Assembly (NCBI RefSeq): GCF_019249725.2
Contig: NZ_CP137559.1
Location: forward strand, 3,103,001-3,167,000
Source: Segatella hominis
GTDB lineage: Bacteria > Bacteroidota > Bacteroidia > Bacteroidales > Bacteroidaceae
Direction of reading: 5' to 3'
DNA length: 64,000 nucleotides
Shown: positions 17,066-24,998 of the stretch, piece after piece
Numbering within the stretch: position 1 is the stretch's first letter
Layout: each line of letters opens with the position of its first letter
The notes under the pieces: model-generated
Seen by the model: only the letters and a program-made list of their open reading frames with translations
Databases searched by the model: none
What the model was told of the DNA's origin: nothing
Position numbers and translations under genes: made by a program

Positions 17066-17146
17066 AAACAAGCCTTGTTTGCTCTGCAAAACGAACTTCT
17101 TTGCAATCAAAACAAGGCTTGTTTGCGTTCCAAACAAGCCTTGTTT
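17066..17146. repeat. Three palindromic repeats between convergent genes
   Basis: AAACAAGCCTTGTTT occurs at 17,066-17,080 and 17,132-17,146, and its reverse complement AAACAAGGCTTGTTT at 17,110-17,124. Each copy is self-complementary except at the centre, so each can fold and they can also pair with one another. The cluster lies in the 204-bp gap between the convergent AAA relic and efflux operon and probably ends transcription from both sides. Confidence 0.65.
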
Positions 17147-17224
17147 TTAAAGCGGCAAAATACTGCCGGTTTTCACACTCAATTCAGCTTCTGCCGCACT
17201 GCGGCATCCACCGCCACGCGAAGC

Positions 17225-18628
17225 TTACGGCAGAGCCTGATAGAGGGCTATCAAGGAAGCCACCTTCATGTAGCAGTTTTGCAACACGGTCATCTTCGCC
17301 GAAAGCAGATTCTCCTGCGCCGTGAGCACCTCAAGATAGTTGCTGCTGCCATTCTGCTGCAGCAAACGGGTGGACTTCACGGTGCGCTCAAGCAGTTTCA
17401 CCTGATTGTCGAGCAATGCCGACTTTCCGTTGTAAGTCTGCACCTGCGTCAAAGCATCGTTCACCTCCACTCCTGCATTTAGCAGAGCCTGCTGAAATTG
17501 CAGGCGCGCCTCTTCCTGCTGCGACTGCTTTATCTTCAAGTCCGCCTTCAACCGTCCGTTTTGGAAAATCGGTTGCGTGAGCGAAGCTATCGCTTCAAAG
17601 AGCATCTTGGCAGGATTCACTATCACGCCAGCCGAATTAGTCCACCCCGCCGTACCCGTAAGGGTAAGCGAAGGATAGAACGCCGCCTTTGCCTCTTTCA
17701 CCGCATAAGCTGCCGCCGCCAAGTTCATTTCGGCCTGACGCACGTCCGGGCGCACCGACAGGCGCGACAAGGCGATGCCCTGCCCCTCCGCAATGTCGGC
17801 ACCCATAGACTCCGAAGCACTCTGAAGCAGACTCCTGCCGCCGCCCGAACTGTCGGCATCGAATGCCATAACAACGGTATTTGCACTGTCGCCCAAAAGC
17901 TTTTTCATGGCATTCTCGCTCTCGCGAATCTGCTGTTCCAAGTCCACTGCCGTCACCTTCACCTGCTCACGGCTCGCCTCCGCCTGCGAAACGGCGGCAT
18001 CGGTGTACTGTCCTTCTTCCATGAAAGCCTTCATAGTCCTCACCGTCTCGTTCCAGACATCAACCGACTGGCGCGCAAGCGACAGCTGCGCATGCAGCAA
18101 GGCGCAATTGTAATACTCGCGTGCTATGTTCGCCACAAGGTTCACCTGCACCGCCTGCCGATAAGCCTTGCTGCTTTCCACGAGCATTTTCTGCTGCATT
18201 TTGGCGTTCTTCAGTTTGCCGAACAAGTCAATCTGCCAGCTTGCCTGCAACGGCAGCGAGTAGGTCTTCGACGCACGTTCGCCGCCGAAACTGCTTATTC
18301 CGGCACTTGGCGAGAATGCAAGCGAAGGCAGGTTGGCAAGGCGTGCCGACTTGAGCGTGGCCTCAGCCTCGCTTATGCGCAGGCGCGCCACATTCAGGTC
18401 GGTGTTGTGGGCGAGTCCGCACTCTATCAGCCGCTGCAACTGACTGTCGGCAAACACCTTGCGCCACGAGTCGCCGTCGAACGAATATCCTTCAGCGGCA
18501 TCGGTCGGTGCCACCACGCCGGTTGCCGTTTGTGCCGAAACTTCGGGCGCAGACAAGGTGCAAAGGCACAACGCAATACCACAAAACGCGCCACTGACCA
18601 ATGTATAACGATTATTTTTCATCTTCAT
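17225..18628 (-). CDS. Outer-membrane efflux channel, NodT/TolC family
   Basis: The 467-residue protein starts MKMKNNRYTLVSGAFCGIAL with a signal peptide ending near SAQ. Two repeated outer-membrane-efflux domains follow. Coiled-coil signatures are LIECGLAHNTDLNVARLRIS and LSRLSVRPDVRQAEMNLAAA, with LPSLAFSPSAG and FYPSLTLTGTAG as the usual beta-barrel strands. It exports substrates delivered by the RND pump. The start overlaps the pump gene's stop by 17 nt, so translation is coupled. GC-rich, unlike the surrounding ICE. Confidence 0.92.
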   Translation of the reverse strand: MKMKNNRYTLVSGAFCGIALCLCTLSAPEVSAQTATGVVAPTDAAEGYSFDGDSWRKVFADSQLQRLIECGLAHNTDLNVARLRISEAEATLKSARLANLPSLAFSPSAGISSFGGERASKTYSLPLQASWQIDLFGKLKNAKMQQKMLVESSKAYRQAVQVNLVANIAREYYNCALLHAQLSLARQSVDVWNETVRTMKAFMEEGQYTDAAVSQAEASREQVKVTAVDLEQQIRESENAMKKLLGDSANTVVMAFDADSSGGGRSLLQSASESMGADIAEGQGIALSRLSVRPDVRQAEMNLAAAAYAVKEAKAAFYPSLTLTGTAGWTNSAGVIVNPAKMLFEAIASLTQPIFQNGRLKADLKIKQSQQEEARLQFQQALLNAGVEVNDALTQVQTYNGKSALLDNQVKLLERTVKSTRLLQQNGSSNYLEVLTAQENLLSAKMTVLQNCYMKVASLIALYQALP

Positions 18629-21600
18629 TGTTTTTTATGCTCATAAACGATTCATGCTCCGCCGCCGTCTGCACATCAGCCTCTTCGTGCTTCGGTCCTC
18701 TCACGTATTTCTCCTGAAGATACTGGAACACGATGAAGAACAAGGGGACGACGAAAACCAATGCCGACGTGCCCACAAGCAGTCCACCCACCACTCCGGT
18801 GCCCAAAGCACGGTTGCCGTTGGCTCCCGCCCCCGAGGCGAAGACGAGCGGAAGCATTCCTATAACCATCGTCATCACCGTCATCAATATCGGGCGGAAC
18901 CGCGCCACGGCCGCACTGTAGGCAGCCTCAACAATGCCCATGCCCTTGCGGCGGCGCTCCGAGGCGTATTCAGTGATAAGAATGGCCGTCTTGGAAAGCA
19001 GACCGATGAGCATTATGACACCAGTCTGAAGATAGATGTTGTTCTCCAAACCGAAGATGCGTGCGAAGAGGAAACTTCCCATCAGTCCGAACGGCACGCT
19101 GAGAATCACCGCAAACGGCACAAGGAAACTCTCGTAAAGGCACACAAGAATGAGGAAGATGAGCATAACGCAGAGTCCGTAGACCACAACTGTCGACGCG
19201 CCGCCCTGCTCCGCCTCCTCGCGGGCAATGCCGCCGTATTCGTAAGAGTAGCCCGACGGGAGCGTCTGCTTTGCCACTTCGGCGATGGCGCGCTGCGCTT
19301 CGCCCGTGGAGTAGCCTTCTGCCACATCCACGTTTGCCGCAATCGAACTGTAAAGGTTGAAGCGGCTCGCCCCTTCTGCGCCCACCGTCTTGCGGAGCGA
19401 GGCAAACTGGCTTATGGGAGCCATGCCGTCGTCGGTGCGCACGAAGATGCGGTTGAGTGCAAACTCGTCGGTGCGGTATTCCGGCGAAGCCTGCGACATC
19501 ACGCGGTAGACCTTGCCGAACTTGTTGAAGTTGCTCACATAAGTGCCGCCGGTGTATCCGCCGAGCACGTCGAGCACATGCTGCGACGACAAACCGGCAC
19601 GCTCGCACTTCGCCGCATCCACATCAATGTCGTACTGCGGAAAGTTGATGCTGTAAGACGAGAAAGCCATTGCAATCTCCTTACGGTCGTTGAGCGCCAT
19701 GAGAAAGCGCTGCACATTGTCGTAGAACACCTTGGCATCGCCGCCCGTGCGATCCTGCAAATTCAGGTCGATGGCGTTGCCCTCGCCGTAGCCGGGAATC
19801 ATTGCGTCCTCCATGCAGAACACCGTGGCTTCCTTTATGGCTTCCGTTCCGGCCTGCATACGGCCGATAACCGCCCCTATGCTGTGCTCGCTTCCCTTGC
19901 GTTCTCCCCACTTTTTCAGCGTTATGAAGAGCGCACCGTAGCACGAGCCCGTGCCTCCTCCGAAACCGTCGATGCGTGCATAGCTTGCCACTTCGGGCTG
20001 CTGGTTCACCACTTTCTCCACACGTTCCATTATCTTTCCCATTTCCTCCATCGAGGTTCCGGGCGAAGCCGAAACGAACATCTGTATGAATCCCTTGTCC
20101 TCCTGAGGCACAAGTCCTGTGCGCGTGGTGCTGATGAGGTAGGCAAACAGCGCCACCACGATGCCGAGAGCCGTCCATGCCGTCCACCGGCGACGGAAGA
20201 AGAACATCACGCCACGCTTGTATTTGCCGAGCAAGGCGCTGTAAGTGGCGTTGTAAGCCGCCTTCACCCTGCCGTTGAGACTCTTCGCTCCCTTAGTTCC
20301 CGATGCCGGGCGCATGAGCAGTGCACACAATGCCGGGCACAAAGTGAGGGCGCTCACCATAGAAAGACCCACCGCAGTGGCCATGGTTATGCCGAACTGT
20401 GTGTAGAAGACGCCTGCCGTTCCGCCCATGAAGGTGACGGGGATGAACACCGCCATGAACACGAGCGTGCAGGAAACCACCGCCATCGTGACGTCGCTCA
20501 TGGCGTCGCGCGTGGCAAGATAAGGCGACTTGTAGCCTGCGTCGAACTTCGACTGCACTGCTTCCACCACCACGATGGCATCGTCAACCACCGTTCCGAT
20601 GGCGAGCACAAGGGCAAAGAGCGTGAGGATGTTGATGGAAAATCCGGCTATCTTCAGGCAGGCGAACGTGCCGACAAGCGACACTATGATGGAAAGCGAC
20701 GGTATGAGCGTGCTCTTGAAGTCCTGCAAGAAGAAGTAGACAACGAGTATCACGAGCAGAATTGCAATGACAAGCGTCTCCACAACTTCGTGAATCGACT
20801 CGAAAAGGAAGTCGTTGGTGTCCATGAAGGTGACGAACTTCAGCCCGTCGGGCAAGTCCTTTTTCATGTCGTCAAGTGCCTTGTTGATGTTGTTGTTCAC
20901 TTCCGTCATGTTCACTCCAGACACGGGGAACACCTGAAAGTTCACTCCCGGCTTGCCGTCGATTATTCCCTTGAAGTTGTAGGCGGTGGCTCCGAGTTCC
21001 ACTTTCGCCACATCCTTCAGCCGCAGCAGGTTGCCGTCTTTGTCGTTCTTGAGCACAATGTCCTCGAATTGCTTCACATCTGCATAACGGCCCTTATACT
21101 TGATTGTGTATTGGAAAGCGTTTTTGCTCTGCTCTCCCAACGCGCCCACCGCCGCAACAAAGCTCTGCCGGTTGATGGCGTCGTTCACATCGTCAGGCTC
21201 CAAACCGTATTGTGCCATCACGTCGGGCTTCATCCACACTCGCAAAGCGTAGGTGCTGCTGTAGGCTTGCACATCGCCCACGCCCTCGATGCGCTTCAAC
21301 CGGGGGAACACATTTATCTCCAAATAGTTGGAAATGAAGTTCTCGTCGTACTTGCCGTTGGTGCAAGTGAGACCAGCAATCTTCAAGAAACTGTTCTGAC
21401 GCTTCTCCGTGCTCACTCCCACACGAGTTACTTCGGCAGGCAGAAGTCCCTGCGCACGCGCCACACGGTTCTGCACATTCACGGCAGCCACATCGGGATT
21501 GGTGCCCTGTTTGAAGTAGACCGAAATCCAAGCCGAACCGTCGTTGGAGGCGTTCGAGGTCATGTATATCATGTTTTCCACGCCGTTTATTGCCTCCTCA

Positions 21601-21800
21601 AGCGGCATCACCACGCTCTGCATCACCGCATCGGCATCAGCTCCGGTGTAACTGGTGCTCACATACACCGTGGGCGGCGCAATGTCGGGGTATTGTTCCA
21701 CCGGAAGCGTGAACAGCGAAATGATTCCGGCAACCAACATTATGATTGAAACGGAAACCGCCATCGCCGGACGCTTTATAAAGATATTGCCTTTTTTCAT
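18612..21800 (-). CDS. RND multidrug efflux permease, HAE-1/AcrB family
   Basis: The 1062 residues are full length for the family. The N-terminus MKKGNIFIKRPAMAVSVSII enters TM1. The proton-relay aspartates in TM4 are seen in AIGTVVDDAIVVVEAVQ, and the conserved ALTLCPALCALLMRP segment follows. The second half repeats the topology (GLLSKTAILITEYASERRRKG). It uses the proton gradient to export hydrophobic drugs or bile-like compounds. It lies 8 nt after the adaptor gene and is GC-rich like both partners, so the three genes were probably acquired together. Confidence 0.95.
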   Translation of the reverse strand: MKKGNIFIKRPAMAVSVSIIMLVAGIISLFTLPVEQYPDIAPPTVYVSTSYTGADADAVMQSVVMPLEEAINGVENMIYMTSNASNDGSAWISVYFKQGTNPDVAAVNVQNRVARAQGLLPAEVTRVGVSTEKRQNSFLKIAGLTCTNGKYDENFISNYLEINVFPRLKRIEGVGDVQAYSSTYALRVWMKPDVMAQYGLEPDDVNDAINRQSFVAAVGALGEQSKNAFQYTIKYKGRYADVKQFEDIVLKNDKDGNLLRLKDVAKVELGATAYNFKGIIDGKPGVNFQVFPVSGVNMTEVNNNINKALDDMKKDLPDGLKFVTFMDTNDFLFESIHEVVETLVIAILLVILVVYFFLQDFKSTLIPSLSIIVSLVGTFACLKIAGFSINILTLFALVLAIGTVVDDAIVVVEAVQSKFDAGYKSPYLATRDAMSDVTMAVVSCTLVFMAVFIPVTFMGGTAGVFYTQFGITMATAVGLSMVSALTLCPALCALLMRPASGTKGAKSLNGRVKAAYNATYSALLGKYKRGVMFFFRRRWTAWTALGIVVALFAYLISTTRTGLVPQEDKGFIQMFVSASPGTSMEEMGKIMERVEKVVNQQPEVASYARIDGFGGGTGSCYGALFITLKKWGERKGSEHSIGAVIGRMQAGTEAIKEATVFCMEDAMIPGYGEGNAIDLNLQDRTGGDAKVFYDNVQRFLMALNDRKEIAMAFSSYSINFPQYDIDVDAAKCERAGLSSQHVLDVLGGYTGGTYVSNFNKFGKVYRVMSQASPEYRTDEFALNRIFVRTDDGMAPISQFASLRKTVGAEGASRFNLYSSIAANVDVAEGYSTGEAQRAIAEVAKQTLPSGYSYEYGGIAREEAEQGGASTVVVYGLCVMLIFLILVCLYESFLVPFAVILSVPFGLMGSFLFARIFGLENNIYLQTGVIMLIGLLSKTAILITEYASERRRKGMGIVEAAYSAAVARFRPILMTVMTMVIGMLPLVFASGAGANGNRALGTGVVGGLLVGTSALVFVVPLFFIVFQYLQEKYVRGPKHEEADVQTAAEHESFMSIKNNEDEK

Positions 21801-21808
21801 TTATAATC

Positions 21809-22924
21809 TTATTTGTTTATAGCCATTCCTTCCTGCACAAGTCCTGCTCCGTCGGCAACAATCTCGTCGCCTGGCTTCAGTCCCGAAAGCACTATGTAGG
21901 TGCGGCCGTCGTTATAAGGCGCAACACTCACGGCTGTGGAGACGGCCTTTCCGCTCACGACCCGGTAGACAATGAGCTTGTCCTGCAAAGTGACGGTGGC
22001 CGACTGGGGAATGACAATCACTCCGTTATACTTGTTTTTCATCACCACATTGCCCGTGGCGCCACTGTGAAGCAGGCGTCCGGGGTTGGCAAAATCGGCG
22101 CGAAGCGACACGCTTCCCGTGCTTTTGTTGATTACTCCGCTGATGCTCGACACCTTGCCTTGCCTGACATACATGCCTCCGTCGCTCAGCATCAAGCCCA
22201 CGCTGTCCATCAAACTGACCGCCTTTGCCATGGAACCGTATTTGCGCAGCAGTCCCAAGAGTTGGTTTTCGTCCATGGAGAAGTAGACATACATCTCGGA
22301 ATTGTCCGACACGGTGGTGAGAGGCTGCGTGATTTCAGGCCCCACCAAGGCTCCTTGGCGGAACGGCAGCACGCCAACAACGCCGTTGCCGGGACTCCTC
22401 ACAACGGTGTAAGACAGATTGTTGCGGGCACTTGCCTCTGAAGCGCGCGCCAAACTCACCTGAGCCTGAGCGTCGAGCCATGAGTTGTAAGCTAACAGAA
22501 GGTCGTGTTTCGACACGACCTTTTGGTCAAACAGGCGCTTGCGACTCTCGTAATTGAGCCGGGCAGTGGCCGAACTCGCCATAGCGGCGCGCACTTGGGC
22601 CGAAGCCTGAGCCAAAGCGGCGCGGAAAGGCACCGGGTCGATAACGAACAACGCCTGCCCGCGCTTCACCTCCTGACCTTCGCTCACGTTCACCGACACT
22701 ATCTTGCCCTGCACTTGGGGGCGTATCTCAATGTCCTGCCGGCCCTGAATGGATGCAGGGAAGAGCTGCGACACCTCGGTGTCGGAACGCTTCACCACCA
22801 TGGTTTTCCACTGTTTGCCGCCGTTATTGCCGTTTTCTCCGTTCTGGGCGGAATCTCCTTTGCCGCCGCATCCCACAAGAACGGCGGCGCAAAGAGCCGA
22901 CAACAGAATAAAAGTCTGCTTCAT
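21809..22924 (-). CDS. RND periplasmic adaptor (membrane fusion) lipoprotein
   Basis: Starting at MKQTFILLSALCAAVLVGCG (22,924), the protein has a lipobox (LVGC, Cys19) and 371 residues. A longer frame upstream to 23,053 lacks family similarity and precludes the signal. Typical MFP elements are present: a biotinyl-lipoyl-like hairpin (VQGKIVSVNVSEGQEVKRGQ), alpha-helical hairpin, beta-barrel (YTVVRSPGNGVVGVLPFRQG) and C-terminal domain (VVIPQSATVTLQDK). It links the inner-membrane pump with the outer-membrane channel. Confidence 0.93.
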   Translation of the reverse strand: MKQTFILLSALCAAVLVGCGGKGDSAQNGENGNNGGKQWKTMVVKRSDTEVSQLFPASIQGRQDIEIRPQVQGKIVSVNVSEGQEVKRGQALFVIDPVPFRAALAQASAQVRAAMASSATARLNYESRKRLFDQKVVSKHDLLLAYNSWLDAQAQVSLARASEASARNNLSYTVVRSPGNGVVGVLPFRQGALVGPEITQPLTTVSDNSEMYVYFSMDENQLLGLLRKYGSMAKAVSLMDSVGLMLSDGGMYVRQGKVSSISGVINKSTGSVSLRADFANPGRLLHSGATGNVVMKNKYNGVIVIPQSATVTLQDKLIVYRVVSGKAVSTAVSVAPYNDGRTYIVLSGLKPGDEIVADGAGLVQEGMAINK

Positions 22925-22929
22925 TTTCA

Positions 22930-23028
22930 CTATTTTCCTTTTTTGTTTTTTCCGAATACTTGTGCCTCCCAAGTTTCGTCTGCCATAATTCTGCGCCACA
23001 ACACTTGTTTGCCGACAGCAGAAAGCAT
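22930..23028 (-). CDS. Possible leader peptide upstream of the efflux operon
   Basis: A 32-codon frame (MLSAVGKQVLWRRIMADETW ... NKKGK) lies within the leader of the efflux operon and stops five bases before the adaptor ATG. The leader is about 177 nt from the predicted start at 23,101. Its location resembles attenuation peptides, but chance open frames of this length are common in GC-rich DNA. No family is recognised. Confidence 0.25.
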   Translation of the reverse strand: MLSAVGKQVLWRRIMADETWEAQVFGKNKKGK

Positions 23029-23105
23029 GCCCACAAGACTTTCGCCGCCACAATAAGACTGTGCCGAAAGCACGAAACCGAGGCTCTGTTTGTTGAAATA
23101 TTGTG

Positions 23106-23113
23106 CAAAGTTA
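23106..23113 (-). promoter_or_regulatory. -7 box (TAACTTTG) of the RND efflux operon
   Basis: TAACTTTG on the minus strand fits TAnnTTTG exactly and overlaps the end of the preceding membrane-protein gene. It gives the efflux operon its own start near 23,101 with an unusually long leader of about 177 nt. Confidence 0.6.
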
Positions 23114-23533
23114 CGCCTTTTTCTGTTCATCTATTAATTGGTTCGATTTTGAAGTATTCTCCTCTATATAGTGCTTTGCACTAACCAATTCTTTTGACAG
23201 AATAGAAAAGCCATGTTTCTCTACAAAGAAATAGTGAACATTTGTCATAAAACTGAATGTCCAAAAAATAAAGAAGCCGAGAAAATTTAAGACAAACGCT
23301 GAACGCGAAGGCCTAACACGATTCTTTAATTCTTTAATTACATTGGTCAAACACATGCCTGCTAAGATTGAGACTATTAGAACAAGCACAAACACAAGCC
23401 ACATCGTCCATGTATCAGAACCATTTAACAGGTTCAACCAAAGTGAAGTTGCCGTAAAATAGGCACTAAAACCTGCAAATAGCAAATAGCCAATTAATGT
23501 TGCAAGTTTTACAATTAGTTTGGAATTTCTCAT
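23111..23533 (-). CDS. Uncharacterised membrane protein, three TM helices
   Basis: The 140-residue protein starts MRNSKLIVKLATLIGYLLFA and has about three hydrophobic helices (residues 8-28, 42-64, 80-100) followed by a soluble helical tail (KELVSAKHYIEENTSKSNQ). AT-rich compared with the efflux genes downstream, so not part of the same acquisition. It follows the NusG-like gene by 59 bp in the same direction. Function not recognised. Confidence 0.65.
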   Translation of the reverse strand: MRNSKLIVKLATLIGYLLFAGFSAYFTATSLWLNLLNGSDTWTMWLVFVLVLIVSILAGMCLTNVIKELKNRVRPSRSAFVLNFLGFFIFWTFSFMTNVHYFFVEKHGFSILSKELVSAKHYIEENTSKSNQLIDEQKKA

Positions 23534-23592
23534 TTTTATTGATTTTTATTATTTGTTTCCAGTTTATGAATCGTTCTATTTAAAAGTAACCA

Positions 23593-24324
23593 TCATAAGT
23601 GCATTTCTAAAAAAGCACTTGGTATATACGCGGTCACAACAGTCACCAAATCATCTACCACAACGCCAACTCTTTGTTGCCCTTGCCATCTTGCAACTCT
23701 TCCTATCACGCCCTTAAATGCACCATCAATCACCTTTACCAACTGTCCTTTTTCGAACTTTGGCACTTCACCTAATGATACGATGGTATTGTCCGCATCG
23801 GCAGCACAGATGATTTTGAGACTTTCCATCTGATAGTCGGGAACTATCAATGGAATCTTCTCTATTCTACGTCCAACGTGGACGTGGCGATAATAAAAGC
23901 GGAGAAATGGGAGGTTTACGTTGTCGTAAACGAAAGATTTGAGTTGTTCTTCGGTACTGTAGGCGAAGAAGATGTTGGGTAAACGAGACTCGGTAACAAC
24001 TTTGCGCTTACCTTTTATGAGTTTTACAGTATCTGTAGTAGGATAGAAAGCCGTGATACCTTTGGCTGTCATGTAGTCGTATGCTTTTTTCTCTCTACCA
24101 TAGGTGGTGCGCAAAGCATACCAATGAGGAATTTCTTCCTCCTTTTGTACTTTAGACTTACTTAATATATGGACACTTCTGGTGGACACCCCTGTTTGTG
24201 AGCTCTCAGCGGAAACATCGCTTCGAGCTTCGGGGAGGGCGTTGGAGGTAAGTCCAGCGCAAGGAGGGAATTCACCACCTCCTGGGGTGTGTCCATCTTC
24301 TGATGTCCATTCATCGACTTTCAT
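23593..24324 (-). CDS. NusG-like (UpxY family) transcription antitermination factor
   Basis: The 243-residue product has a NusG N-terminal domain (HWYALRTTYGREKKAYDYMT, RLPNIFFAYSTEEQL) and a KOW domain (FEKGQLVKVIDGAFKGVIGR). UpxY-type paralogs bind RNA polymerase at leader sequences to allow transcription of specific operons. The first 63 residues (MKVDEWTSEDGHTPGGGEF, then Pro/Ser-rich) precede the domain and look unstructured; an internal start is possible but no ATG lies between them and the domain. It is the first gene after a long structured leader with a T7 tract, which could be its own target. No capsule locus is visible here. Confidence 0.85.
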   Translation of the reverse strand: MKVDEWTSEDGHTPGGGEFPPCAGLTSNALPEARSDVSAESSQTGVSTRSVHILSKSKVQKEEEIPHWYALRTTYGREKKAYDYMTAKGITAFYPTTDTVKLIKGKRKVVTESRLPNIFFAYSTEEQLKSFVYDNVNLPFLRFYYRHVHVGRRIEKIPLIVPDYQMESLKIICAADADNTIVSLGEVPKFEKGQLVKVIDGAFKGVIGRVARWQGQQRVGVVVDDLVTVVTAYIPSAFLEMHL

Positions 24325-24371
24325 ATCGGTGCTAACTTTTTTCTAGACAGAAATCCGTTAAATTGCGACAG

Positions 24372-24823
24372 AAAAAAAGAGCGTGGAATCGTCCTGTTGT
24401 CCATTCCACTTCCTGAGGCTCTTGCAATTGCCTATTGTTGTTGAACAGACAACGTCAGAGCCCACGCCGATATGAAAATCATGTCCGTAAAGAGACCTAT
24501 ATAACACATTAGACTGCGCCCGAAAGGGTACAATCCATGCTTACAGGTCTCCACGGGATTGATATAATCACACCCGGGACATCTACCGTTGACTACGTTC
24601 AAGACAACAATTTACTGTGAATTTGCAAGATTACAGGAAGTCTTAAACACAGCGTCGATAAACGCCTTCCATTATGTCTGGATTGTCTTCCCACCCAAAG
24701 CCCGCTTTCGTATAGATATGTCATGGTTGACTTCACTACACTCAGCACGGCGTAGGCTGCCGACTCGGTTATCATGAAAGAACTCGTCTTACAGCGATAA
24801 CTGCGGTCTGGCTATACAATCCG
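24372..24823 (-). ncRNA. Structured ncRNA or long leader RNA, about 450 nt
   Basis: A TACTTTTG -7 box (24,828-24,835) predicts a start near 24,822. The RNA would end at a T7 tract (24,372-24,378), 48 bp before the NusG-like ATG. Several helices pair by eye. GCGTGG (24,462-24,467) pairs with CCACGC at the 3' end (24,381-24,386), enclosing AGAGCC with GGCTCT. GAGACCT pairs with AGGTCTC around a hairpin capped by CCC-TTTC-GGG. GGAAGGCGT pairs with ACGC/CTTCC. No open frame of note is present and the region is less AT-rich than its flanks. It does not match tmRNA, SRP RNA or RNase P signatures. A 6S/Bacteroidales-1-type RNA or an attenuator are possibilities. Confidence 0.55.
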
Positions 24824-24827
24824 ACTG

Positions 24828-24835
24828 CAAAAGTA
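24828..24835 (-). promoter_or_regulatory. -7 box (TACTTTTG) of the ncRNA/leader
   Basis: On the minus strand TACTTTTG matches TAnnTTTG and is followed by GCAGTCGG, giving a start around 24,822. The IS66-family element inserted 164 bp upstream and left this box intact. Confidence 0.6.
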
Positions 24836-24998
24836 CGAAAATTTATTGAGAAAAGACAAGAAATGACAGAAAATATCAATCTTCAACATGAATTTAAGCT
24901 CATTTAACTCTAAATTCTTTAATATCTCAGAAAATTTGTGTACACAAATGCTGTTTTCATACAACTTTTGTATGTTTTTAAGCCAATATACTTGAAGT

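Noticed and set aside
17225..18646. Plus-strand frames opposite the outer-membrane channel gene
   Set aside because: Antisense frames open because of GC-rich codons. No domain pattern.
18654..21749. 1031-codon plus-strand frame opposite the RND permease
   Set aside because: Composition (His/Arg-rich, no domains) shows it is the antisense shadow of a GC-rich gene. The minus frame is a full-length HAE-1 pump.
24372..24823. tmRNA, SRP RNA or RNase P RNA
   Set aside because: No tRNA-like ends with CCA, no tag frame, no GGAAG-AGCAG SRP loop and no RNase P signature such as GAGGAAAGTCC. Kept as an unassigned structured RNA.
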